Positions 25,262 through 32,430 of a DNA stretch of 40,315 nucleotides are shown here, one piece after another. Made by a program: the position numbers and the translations under genes. The stretch lies in assembly GCA_902628565.1 (NCBI GenBank), contig CACONR010000009.1, positions 1-40,315 of the forward strand, written 5' to 3'. Below the pieces are notes generated by a model. The model was given only the letters and a program-made list of their open reading frames with translations. It was not told the origin of the DNA and did no database searches. The stretch comes from an uncultured Pelagibacteraceae bacterium. Its GTDB lineage: Bacteria > Pseudomonadota > Alphaproteobacteria > Pelagibacterales > Pelagibacteraceae. Each line of letters begins with the position of its first letter. Positions within the stretch are counted from its first letter, which is position 1.

Positions 25262-26628
25262 GAAAAAATTTAAATGTAATTGCTGCTTATACTATTATGA
25301 TGGGACTAATAATTCTTGTTGGAATTTTTCAATCTTGGAATATTGCTTTATCAATTTTTAATCTTTGTTTGATTTCAGCAGTTATGACAATGGGTGCTAA
25401 TATTCAATGGGGTTATGCTGGTCTTATTAACTTTGGTATAATGGGATATACTGCTTTAGGTGGTTTAGCAGCAGTTTTAATCTCAGTTGATCCTGTTCAA
25501 GAAGCATGGAGCGCAGGCGGATCTAATATTCTTTTGGCTCTTTTACTAATAATAGGGATGGTATTAGCCATTAGATACATGTTAAAAAAATACGAAAAAT
25601 CAAAAATTAGAACCTATATTATTGCAACTATTATAATTGCAGGAATAATAATCATTAGATTTGTATCTGAACCAGGGATTGAAGCAATAGAGGAAGTAGA
25701 TCCTGCAAAAACAGGATTTCTTGGTGGTTTTGGTCTTCCAATTATTTTTTCTTGGATAGTTGGTGCTCTGTTTGCAGGTGGATTAGCATTTGTCATTGGT
25801 AAAGTTGCCTTAGGTTTAAGGGCAGACTATCTGGCAATAGCTACTTTGTTAATATCTGAAATTGTTATAGCAATAATTAAACACGAAGATTGGCTCACCA
25901 GAGGTGTAAAAAATGTTATTGGATTGAAGCGCCCTGCACCTTATGAGGTTAATTTACAACAAACAGATTGGTTTATAAATTTAGTTGAAAAATTTAACCT
26001 AAGTAAATTGAATTTAATAACAGATTTAACTGAGAGACAAGCCGCTCTAAATCAATTTGTCATTGAGGGATCATCAATTTTTGTAAAACTTTGTTATTCA
26101 GGTTTGTTTTTAATTGTTGTTATTATCCTATTAATTCTAACTCAAAAAGCTCTTTATTCTCCATGGGGTAGAATGATGAGAGCTATTAGAGACAATGAAG
26201 AGGCAGCGAATGCAATGGGCAAAAATGTAGTGAAACAACATTTACTAATTTTTGTTTTAGGTTCAGCTATAGTTGGGATAGCCGGCGCTATGTTAGTAAC
26301 CCAAGATGGATTATTTACTCCAGGCAGCTACAGACCTATGCGATATACCTTTTTAATTTGGGTTATGGTCATAGTAGGTGGTAGTGGCAATAATTTTGGT
26401 GCAATTTTAGGAGGTTTTGTGGTTTGGTTTTTATGGATTGAGTCTGCACCTATTGGATTATATTTAGTTAATTTAACAACAGCTGGTCTAGCTGACACTC
26501 ATTTCTTAAAAGTTCATTTAATTGAAAGTGTTCCTTATTTCAGATTTTTAATGATGGGAATAGGTTTATTATTGATAATGAGATATAGACCAAAGGGTAT
26601 ACTTCCTGAAAAAATAGAAATAAAATAA
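25258..26628 (+). CDS. livM: HAAT ABC importer permease, LivM type, enlarged (system B)
   Basis: A 456-residue permease, about 100 residues longer than usual for LivM. The family blocks AVMTMGANIQWGYAGLINFGIMGYTALGG, KVALGLRADYLAIATLLISEI and the coupling loop GRMMRAIRDNEEAANAMGKNVVKQHLLIFVLGSAIVGIAGAML are present. Extra length comes from an additional hydrophobic helix region near residues 95-150 (containing RTYIIATIIIAGIIIIRF) and a hydrophilic segment near 220-275 (PYEVNLQQTDWFINLVEKFN...). It starts at GTG in the GTGA overlap. The second insert could face the periplasm and contact the binding protein (inference). Confidence 0.9.
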   Translation: MRKNLNVIAAYTIMMGLIILVGIFQSWNIALSIFNLCLISAVMTMGANIQWGYAGLINFGIMGYTALGGLAAVLISVDPVQEAWSAGGSNILLALLLIIGMVLAIRYMLKKYEKSKIRTYIIATIIIAGIIIIRFVSEPGIEAIEEVDPAKTGFLGGFGLPIIFSWIVGALFAGGLAFVIGKVALGLRADYLAIATLLISEIVIAIIKHEDWLTRGVKNVIGLKRPAPYEVNLQQTDWFINLVEKFNLSKLNLITDLTERQAALNQFVIEGSSIFVKLCYSGLFLIVVIILLILTQKALYSPWGRMMRAIRDNEEAANAMGKNVVKQHLLIFVLGSAIVGIAGAMLVTQDGLFTPGSYRPMRYTFLIWVMVIVGGSGNNFGAILGGFVVWFLWIESAPIGLYLVNLTTAGLADTHFLKVHLIESVPYFRFLMMGIGLLLIMRYRPKGILPEKIEIK

Positions 26629-26633
26629 AGAAG

Positions 26634-26705
26634 ATGAAATATATAATTTTGGGTGCAGCTTTTGCTTGGGCTCTATATATGGCTGATAAATATTTATTTT
26701 TTTAA
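26634..26705 (+). CDS. Candidate 23-residue single-pass membrane peptide
   Basis: A 24-codon frame begins five bases after the LivM stop and ends just before the terminator. It reads MKYIILGAAFAWALYMADKY then LFF: a hydrophobic helix with a Lys near the start and an Asp-Lys near the end. A purine-rich AAAGAAG precedes the ATG at a suitable distance. Small transmembrane proteins often modulate transporters. No homology can be asserted, and a chance frame of this length is possible. Confidence 0.45.
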   Translation: MKYIILGAAFAWALYMADKYLFF

Positions 26706-26748
26706 AAAAAAACCCCCAACATAAAAATGTCAGGGGTTTTAATTTTAA
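26702..26748. terminator. Bidirectional intrinsic terminator between system B operon and its binding-protein gene
   Basis: AAAACCCC pairs with GGGGTTTT, enclosing a 2x2 mismatch and an inner ACAT/ATGT stem with an AAAA loop. The long A-run on the left becomes a T-run for the minus strand, and TTTTAATTTT on the right serves the plus strand. It lies between the plus-strand operon end and the minus-strand binding-protein stop at 26756. Confidence 0.8.
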
Positions 26749-26755
26749 GATAAAA

Positions 26756-27937
26756 TTATCTTTGTTTTTTAGTCTTGAATTTTCCGCCTTTAACTTCTTG
26801 TTCTAAGAAAGAACCTTCAGCTTCACCGACAGTTGTAAAAGTAACTCCAGTTGCCCCTTCGTAGTCAACTTTTTTACCTTTAGCTAATAAATCTAAACCT
26901 TTTTTAAGTTCACCTGGATAAATTTTTGTTCCAGGGCCGTTAGCAACATCCATCACATTTTTGGCTATTGATGCTCTATCAGCTGAATTACCTGCTTGCA
27001 TTGCTAAAACAATTAAAGCAGCTGCATCGTATGACTCACCAGTGTATGGACCAGAACTATCAATACCAGCAGCTTTAGCTACACCAGCAAAAACTCCAGC
27101 ACCTTTTCCAGTTGACCCAGGCATTGAACCAAAAGACTTTCTCAAATCTTTTCCAAATGCATCAACTAATGATTGACCGATCATACCATCTGACAAAATA
27201 AATCTATCAAATGCACCAGAGTCCAAAGAAGCTTGAATAATACCTTTTCCACCTTGGTCAAGATATCCAATAACAGCTACTGCATCACCACCTGCTGAAG
27301 CTAGTGTTGCCACCTCAGAAGAATAATCTGCTTTTCCATCTTCATGAGCATTTACCGTAGTCACTTTTATTCCATGAGCTTCTACTGCTGCTTTGTAAAC
27401 ATCAGCTAAACCTTTACCATAATCGTTGTTTGTATAAGTAATAGCCACACTTTTTACTTTTCTATCCTTAGTAATATCTGCAAGGATTTGTCCACCTCTA
27501 GCATCTGATGGAGCAGTTCTGAAGAAATACCCTTTATCATCTAAAGTTGTTAATCCTGGAGATGTTGCGGAAGGTGAAATCATCACTACACCATTTGGTA
27601 CAGCAACATTTGAAGCAATAGCACCTGTTACACCTGAACAATCAGCACCCATGATTGCAGCTACACCTTGTGCAATAACACCTTCAGCTGCTGCTGTTGC
27701 TGCCGCTGAATCAACACAAGTTGAGTCTGCTCTTACTACTGAAATTTTTTTCCCACCTAATAGTGAACCTGAGTCCGATGCTTCTTTAAAAGCAAGCTCT
27801 GCAGATGCGGCCATAGCGGGTGTAAGAGATTCTATAGGACCAGTGAATCCCAAAATTATTCCCATTTTTACCTCTGCAAAAACATTTGTTGTAAAACTTG
27901 ATACAAATATAAATGCAGCAATAATTAATTTTCTCAT
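26756..27937 (-). CDS. HAAT-family ABC importer, periplasmic substrate-binding protein (probable system B partner)
   Basis: A 393-residue periplasmic binding protein. The signal peptide is residues 1-21 (ending VFA), followed by VKMGIILGFTGPIESLTPAMAASAELAFKEA, the Peripla_BP_6 entry. Two Cys (in DSTCVDS and GADCSGV) are well placed for a disulfide. GVVMISPSATSPGLTTLDDKGYFFRTAPSD is the ligand-cleft region. GAGGAA lies about six bases before the ATG. It converges on the system B membrane operon, the only HAAT permeases in the window lacking a binding protein, so it most likely serves them. Separate transcription allows strong expression. Ligand unknown. Confidence 0.9.
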   Translation of the reverse strand: MRKLIIAAFIFVSSFTTNVFAEVKMGIILGFTGPIESLTPAMAASAELAFKEASDSGSLLGGKKISVVRADSTCVDSAAATAAAEGVIAQGVAAIMGADCSGVTGAIASNVAVPNGVVMISPSATSPGLTTLDDKGYFFRTAPSDARGGQILADITKDRKVKSVAITYTNNDYGKGLADVYKAAVEAHGIKVTTVNAHEDGKADYSSEVATLASAGGDAVAVIGYLDQGGKGIIQASLDSGAFDRFILSDGMIGQSLVDAFGKDLRKSFGSMPGSTGKGAGVFAGVAKAAGIDSSGPYTGESYDAAALIVLAMQAGNSADRASIAKNVMDVANGPGTKIYPGELKKGLDLLAKGKKVDYEGATGVTFTTVGEAEGSFLEQEVKGGKFKTKKQR

Positions 27938-27975
27938 TATATTCCTCTATTTGTTAACAATTTATAAAAGAGTAA

Positions 27976-28003
27976 ATTAAATCTTATTTAAATAGATTTT
28001 CAA
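27976..28003 (-). promoter_or_regulatory. Candidate promoter of the system B binding-protein gene
   Basis: On the minus strand TTGAAA (plus coordinates 27998-28003) and TTTAAT (27976-27981) are spaced by 16 bp, about 40 bases upstream of the ATG at 27937. The spacing is slightly short, but both boxes match well. Confidence 0.4.
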
Positions 28004-28022
28004 CCGCCAAATTATCTTATTT

Positions 28023-28028
28023 TATAAT
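28023..28028 (+). promoter_or_regulatory. Candidate -10 element for the racemase/M24 hydrolase operon
   Basis: A perfect TATAAT lies 47 bases upstream of the ATG at 28076. A weak -35 (TTCAAC) lies 18 bp upstream and overlaps the divergent minus-strand promoter, so the two genes may share regulation. Confidence 0.35.
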
Positions 28029-28075
28029 GTCTTTATTTAAACTAGACTAATAAACAAAGATTTTTAAGGATTTTA

Positions 28076-28825
28076 ATGAAGTCTAATAAAATTCAACCAC
28101 AATTTATCCAGAAATATAATCCCAGAATAGGATTAATTGCCTTAGCTACTGATTTTATAATTGAAAAAGATTTTATTAAAATAATTAAAGATAAAGATAT
28201 AGATTTTTTTGTAAATAGAATTGAATGTTACAACCCTTTATCAAAAGAAAATTTAATTAAAATGTCTGAAAAAGTTACGGATGTTACTAAAAATATTTTA
28301 CCAGATGAAAACATAGATTGCGTTGTCTACGGATGTACCTCTGGAACTATAGCTGTTGGACATGATACCATTGAAAGAAAAGTTAAAGAGGCGAAACCAA
28401 AAGCAAAAATTACAACACCAAGCACTGCGGCTATTAAAGCACTAAAAAAGTTAAATATAAAAAAAGTAACAATATTTACTCCTTACAGTAAAAAATTGAA
28501 TGATGAGATTGTCAATTATTTTTTAAGTCAAGGTTTTGATGTTGTTGCAAATACTTATCTAGATATCGCAGCTGATTATGATATCGGAAAAGTAGATCAA
28601 AATTTTTTATTGGAAACTTTATCGCAAATAGAAATCAAAAATGCTGATGCCTTATTTATTTCGTGTACAGCTTTACCAGTTTTAAATATAATCGAACGAT
28701 TGGAGAAAAAATTAGGTAAACCTGTCATTACAAGCAATCAATCATTAATTTGGGATACTTTAGAAAGTATTGGAATGAACAAAGATATTCTAGGCTTTGG
28801 AAAATTATTTAATTTAGATAAATGA
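28076..28825 (+). CDS. Asp/Glu racemase-superfamily enzyme (maleate isomerase/EutA-like)
   Basis: A 249-residue enzyme of the Asp/Glu racemase fold, closest in pattern to maleate cis-trans isomerase, arylmalonate decarboxylase and EutA. Both catalytic Cys are present: C87 in YGCTSGTI and C197 in ISCTALPV. This favours a racemase or isomerase over the single-Cys arylmalonate decarboxylases. An AAGGA Shine-Dalgarno site precedes the ATG. The stop overlaps the next ATG by four bases (ATGA), so it is tightly coupled to an ectoine-hydrolase-like protein. EutA occurs in ectoine-utilisation clusters, but EutB, EutC and EutE equivalents are missing here. The substrate is therefore uncertain. Confidence 0.78.
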   Translation: MKSNKIQPQFIQKYNPRIGLIALATDFIIEKDFIKIIKDKDIDFFVNRIECYNPLSKENLIKMSEKVTDVTKNILPDENIDCVVYGCTSGTIAVGHDTIERKVKEAKPKAKITTPSTAAIKALKKLNIKKVTIFTPYSKKLNDEIVNYFLSQGFDVVANTYLDIAADYDIGKVDQNFLLETLSQIEIKNADALFISCTALPVLNIIERLEKKLGKPVITSNQSLIWDTLESIGMNKDILGFGKLFNLDK

Positions 28826-29994
28826 GTCTTTTTACAAAAGAAGAATATAAGAATAGATTAAAAAAAGTTCAAAAAATGATGCAAGATAAAGGCATCGAAT
28901 TGCTAATTTCTCACGATACGAATAACATAAATTACTTAACAGGTTATGATGCTTGGTCTTTTTATTATGCTCAATGTGCAATAGTTCATGTCAATGCTGA
29001 TGAGCCTTTATGTTTTGTTAGAGATCAAGATGCAGGAGGCGCTTATTTGAAAACATATTTAAAGAAGGAAAATATAATCGTATATGATGAACTCTATATT
29101 CACACTTGGCCTAAGCATCCTTATGATTATTTAGTAGAGATAATTAAGAGTAAAAAATGGGAAAAGCTCTCTATTGGTTTAGAGATGGATGCTCATTATT
29201 TTACAGCATTCTGTTATCAGAAAATTAAAGATGGTTTACCTGATGCCAAGATCAAAGACTCTGAAAGATTAGTTAACTGGGCTCGTCTGGTAAAATCAAA
29301 TACTGAAATAAATTTTATGAAATCTGCCGCAAAAATTTCAGAAATTGGAATGAAAAAAGCTTACGAAGTAATAAGTCCTGGGGTTAGACAATGTGATGCT
29401 GTTGGTGAAATTCAAAAAGCATTGTTTTATGGGACTCCTGAATTTGGCGGAGAATATGCAAGTATTGCAACATTACTTCCCACTGGAAAAGGAACATCTG
29501 CTTCACATTTAACCGCAACACAGGATAAATTTATTGATGGTGAGGCTACAATTGTTGAACTTTCTGGAGTTTATAAGCGTTACCATGCGCCGATGGCCAG
29601 AACTATTTTACTTGGAAAACCTGATCAACTTAAAATTGATACGATGAAAAAAACAATAGAGGCACTTGAAGCTGGAATTGATGCAACAAAACCTGGAAAT
29701 ACTGTCAATCACGTTGCCCAAGCATTTTGGAAAATATTAGATAAATATGGAATAGAAAAAAAATCTAGGACAGGTTATTCGATTGGAATTGGTTATCCAC
29801 CAGATTGGGGGGAACATACATTAAATATCTATAAAGGTGACATGACAATTTTGGAACCTAATATTTGTTTTCACATGATAGCTGTTATGCAATTTGGTGA
29901 ATGGGGTGTAGAGGCATCAGAAGCAATAAGAGTTACTGATAAAGGAGCAGAATTATTTTGTAATATGTCTAAAGAACTTCACGTTAAAAGCTAA
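28822..29994 (+). CDS. M24-family (creatinase/ectoine hydrolase-like) hydrolase
   Basis: A 390-residue pita-bread-fold protein with N-terminal creatinase domain (about 8-150, LLISHDTNNINYLTGYDAWSFYYAQCAIV) and C-terminal M24 domain (about 165-385). The metal-dependent pattern is broken. Where aminopeptidases have two Asp (VDxG...D.TRT), this protein reads VELSGVYKRYHAPMART. The ligand His is replaced around SIGIGYPPDWGEH. Only the Glu positions near LEPNICFH and GVEASEAIRV remain. Such loss is characteristic of creatinase and ectoine hydrolase (DoeA/EutD), which cleave non-peptide C-N bonds. Coupling to an EutA-like enzyme supports an ectoine-type cyclic amidine or related substrate; creatine-like compounds remain possible. 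Confidence 0.75.
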   Translation: MSLFTKEEYKNRLKKVQKMMQDKGIELLISHDTNNINYLTGYDAWSFYYAQCAIVHVNADEPLCFVRDQDAGGAYLKTYLKKENIIVYDELYIHTWPKHPYDYLVEIIKSKKWEKLSIGLEMDAHYFTAFCYQKIKDGLPDAKIKDSERLVNWARLVKSNTEINFMKSAAKISEIGMKKAYEVISPGVRQCDAVGEIQKALFYGTPEFGGEYASIATLLPTGKGTSASHLTATQDKFIDGEATIVELSGVYKRYHAPMARTILLGKPDQLKIDTMKKTIEALEAGIDATKPGNTVNHVAQAFWKILDKYGIEKKSRTGYSIGIGYPPDWGEHTLNIYKGDMTILEPNICFHMIAVMQFGEWGVEASEAIRVTDKGAELFCNMSKELHVKS

Positions 29995-30046
29995 TTATTA
30001 AAGGTTGAAATTTATTCTTACAAATGTTTAAAAGTTGATTAAAATT

Positions 30047-31132
30047 ATGGCTCTTAAAAAAGACTTCGTCAAATTCGATAAAGTAGATAAAAGCTATGAC
30101 GGCAAAGTTTTAGTCGTTAAGGATCTTCAATTAGATATTGAAGAAGGTGAGTTTGTAACCATGTTAGGACCCTCAGGTTCTGGAAAAACAACTTGCTTAA
30201 TGATGCTGGCAGGATTTGAAACACCAACAAATGGTGAAATATATTTAGATGGTAAGGCTATCTCAAGTATACCTCCACATAAAAGAGGTATTGGAATGGT
30301 ATTCCAGAATTATGCGCTATTTCCTCATATGACAGTTTATGAGAACCTTGCCTTTCCATTAAGAGTTAGAAAAATTCCAAAAGATGAGGCAGATAAAAAA
30401 ATTGATAAGGCTTTATCAATGGTTTCACTTCAAGGTTTTGCATCAAGAATGCCAGGTCAATTATCAGGCGGTCAACAACAAAGGGTAGCTGTGGCAAGGT
30501 CATTGGTATTTGACCCTCAGCTAGTTTTAATGGATGAACCTCTGGGAGCTTTAGATAAAAATTTAAGAGAGAGTATGCAATATGAAATCAAGCATATACA
30601 TGAAAACATTGGGGTAACTGTTGTTTATGTAACTCATGATCAAAGTGAAGCATTAACAATGTCTAATCGTATTGCTGTTTTTAATGATGGAAAAGTTCAA
30701 CAACTTTCAAGTCCGGATGAGCTTTATGAAAAACCTGTGAATTCTTTCGTGGCTGAGTTCATTGGAGAAAATAATACTTTTGTTGGTGAGGTTTCAGATA
30801 TTTCAGGCGGTAAGTGTAAAGTTAAAATAGCTAATACAGATATACTTGCAAACCCTATTTCTGTAAAAGGCAAAGGTGAAAAAACTAAAATTTCTTTAAG
30901 ACCTGAAAGAGCTTTGATTAATCCAAGTGATAAAATGGATAATATACATTCTGGAAAGATTGAAGAAGTAATATATCACGGAGACCACACAAGAGTTAGA
31001 ATTAATCTTTTAGGTAATAATCAATTTATCTTAAAAGTTCCTAATAGTTCAGCGAATTTGGATATCAAGCTAGGTAAAGATATTAAGATAGGCTGGAACA
31101 GCGAAGATGCAAGAGCGCTAGATCCTTCATAG
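30047..31132 (+). CDS. potA: Polyamine ABC importer ATPase (PotA)
   Basis: A 361-residue ATPase of the spermidine/putrescine (CUT1-like) group. Walker A GPSGSGKTT, Q-loop MVFQNYALFPHMTVYENLAFPL, signature LSGGQQQRVAVARSLVFDPQLVLMDEPLGALDKNLRE and the H-loop YVTHDQSEALTMSNRIAVF are all present. A C-terminal TOBE regulatory domain starts near residue 240 (FIGENNTFVGEV, SLRPERALI). The start is taken as ATG at 30047 (MALKKDF); an in-frame TTG at 30035 would add four residues without support. No clear Shine-Dalgarno site. It stands before PotD, so the gene order is A-D-B-C, common in alphaproteobacteria. Confidence 0.93.
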   Translation: MALKKDFVKFDKVDKSYDGKVLVVKDLQLDIEEGEFVTMLGPSGSGKTTCLMMLAGFETPTNGEIYLDGKAISSIPPHKRGIGMVFQNYALFPHMTVYENLAFPLRVRKIPKDEADKKIDKALSMVSLQGFASRMPGQLSGGQQQRVAVARSLVFDPQLVLMDEPLGALDKNLRESMQYEIKHIHENIGVTVVYVTHDQSEALTMSNRIAVFNDGKVQQLSSPDELYEKPVNSFVAEFIGENNTFVGEVSDISGGKCKVKIANTDILANPISVKGKGEKTKISLRPERALINPSDKMDNIHSGKIEEVIYHGDHTRVRINLLGNNQFILKVPNSSANLDIKLGKDIKIGWNSEDARALDPS

Positions 31133-31169
31133 ACTACATATATATTGTTAAATTAACTAAAATGGCCTG

Positions 31170-31198
31170 TTGACTCTCATTATCTATCTTGTTGTAAT
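31170..31198 (+). promoter_or_regulatory. Strong candidate sigma-70-type promoter of potD
   Basis: TTGACT (31170-31175) and TGTAAT (31193-31198) match the consensus at five of six bases each with the ideal 17-bp spacing. They lie 35 bases upstream of the potD ATG. This gives the binding protein a dedicated promoter inside the pot operon. Confidence 0.65.
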
Positions 31199-31232
31199 TG
31201 ATTTTTATAAAAAACGTTTAAACGGAGGAAAA

Positions 31233-32360
31233 ATGAAAAAACTAAGTAAAGTATTACTAGCTATTTCTTTTGTACTTTCACTAACTACTTCAGCATTTGC
31301 AACAACAGTAACTGCAGTGTCATGGGGTGGGGCTTATACTGAGTCTCAAAAGTTAGGTTATGGTGATCCTACAGCTAAAAAACTTGGCATAAATATTGCC
31401 TGGGTTGACTATTCTGGTGGATTGTCTGAAATAAAAGCACAAAAAGAAGCTGGTAAAATCACGTGGGATATAATCGACGTGTTTGCAATGGATACTATTA
31501 CTGGATGTGATGAAGGATTATTTGTTGAATTTGATTTTGATAAAGACTTCCCACCAGCTCCAGATGGAACTCCAGCAAGTAAAGATTTCTTTACCGCAAT
31601 GCCTAGTAAGTGTGCTGTAGGAAATATTTTGTATTCTTGGAATTATGCTTATAACACTAATAATGTTAAAGGTACTCCAAAGACTATCAAAGATTTCTTT
31701 AACACTAAAAAATTCCCTGGAAAAAGAGCTATCTATAAAAGCGCTTTAACTAACTTAGAGATCGCTTTAGCAGCAGATGGTATTAAACCAGGAAAAGGTG
31801 GAGCAAAAATCTACAAAGCTTTGGAAACAGAAAAAGGTGTTGAAAGAGCAATGAATAAGATCAAAGAACTATGCACAGACCCTAAAGGTGGATGTGTATT
31901 TTGGTCTGCAGGTGCTCAACCACCAGAACTATTAGTATCAGGTGAAGTAGTAATGGCTACTGGTTGGAATGGTAGATTCTTCAATGCTGAAATTGGAGAA
32001 GGTGCACCAATTAAACAAGTTTGGGATGGCCAAGGTCTTGACTACGAATATTTCGTACAAGTTAAAGGTGGACCAAACGATGCTAATGGTATGGCTAAGA
32101 AAGCTTTAGCAATGATGACTAGCTCAGAGATGTTAGCAGGAAGTGCTAAATACATCGCATATGCTCCTTGGAGAAAATCTTCAATTGGCATTATGGAAAA
32201 AGGTGAGCCTTGGTATAAAGATGGTAAGACTAACATGGTACCACAGATGCCAACTGCACCGGCTAACACTAAAAACTATTTCCTAGTAGATCCAATTTTC
32301 TGGGCTGATAACGGCACAGAGCTTGGTGAAAAATGGGAAGCTATGAAAGCTGGTCTATAA
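31233..32360 (+). CDS. potD: Polyamine ABC importer periplasmic binding protein (PotD/PotF family)
   Basis: A 375-residue periplasmic binding protein. The signal peptide is MKKLSKVLLAISFVLSLTTS then AFA, cleaved before TTVTAVSWGGAYTESQ, the family N-terminal strand. Further PotD-like blocks are AKITWDIIDVFAMD, KCAVGNILYSWNYAYNT (ligand loop) and GEVVMATGWNGRFF. The start at 31233 is fixed by a GGAGG Shine-Dalgarno sequence about four bases upstream and by the signal peptide; an in-frame TTG at 31170 is really the -35 box. Four Cys could form two disulfides. Own promoter and a following terminator imply higher expression than the permeases. Polyamine binding is a family-level inference. Confidence 0.9.
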   Translation: MKKLSKVLLAISFVLSLTTSAFATTVTAVSWGGAYTESQKLGYGDPTAKKLGINIAWVDYSGGLSEIKAQKEAGKITWDIIDVFAMDTITGCDEGLFVEFDFDKDFPPAPDGTPASKDFFTAMPSKCAVGNILYSWNYAYNTNNVKGTPKTIKDFFNTKKFPGKRAIYKSALTNLEIALAADGIKPGKGGAKIYKALETEKGVERAMNKIKELCTDPKGGCVFWSAGAQPPELLVSGEVVMATGWNGRFFNAEIGEGAPIKQVWDGQGLDYEYFVQVKGGPNDANGMAKKALAMMTSSEMLAGSAKYIAYAPWRKSSIGIMEKGEPWYKDGKTNMVPQMPTAPANTKNYFLVDPIFWADNGTELGEKWEAMKAGL

Positions 32361-32397
32361 TTTAAGTTTTATTAAACTTAATTATATATTATAATTT

Positions 32398-32426
32398 AAG
32401 GGCGGTTATTCGTAACCGCCCTTTTT
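32398..32426 (+). terminator. Intrinsic terminator with UUCG tetraloop between potD and potB
   Basis: An 11-bp stem AAGGGCGGTTA/TAACCGCCCTT (32398-32408 and 32413-32423) is capped by TTCG and followed by Ts. The UUCG loop is exceptionally stable. The potB ATG lies four bases after the T-tract, with no Shine-Dalgarno site between. Confidence 0.92.
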
Positions 32427-32430
32427 ATTT

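Noticed and set aside
15217..27937. Recent tandem duplication of one HAAT operon
   Set aside because: Gene order differs (H-M-G-F versus G-F-H-M), proteins are divergent, and binding-protein placement and orientation differ, so these are separate systems.
31170..31232. In-frame TTG start that would lengthen PotD by 21 residues
   Set aside because: The extension would precede a normal signal peptide, and TTG at 31170 is part of a near-consensus -35 box. The ATG at 31233 has a GGAGG site.
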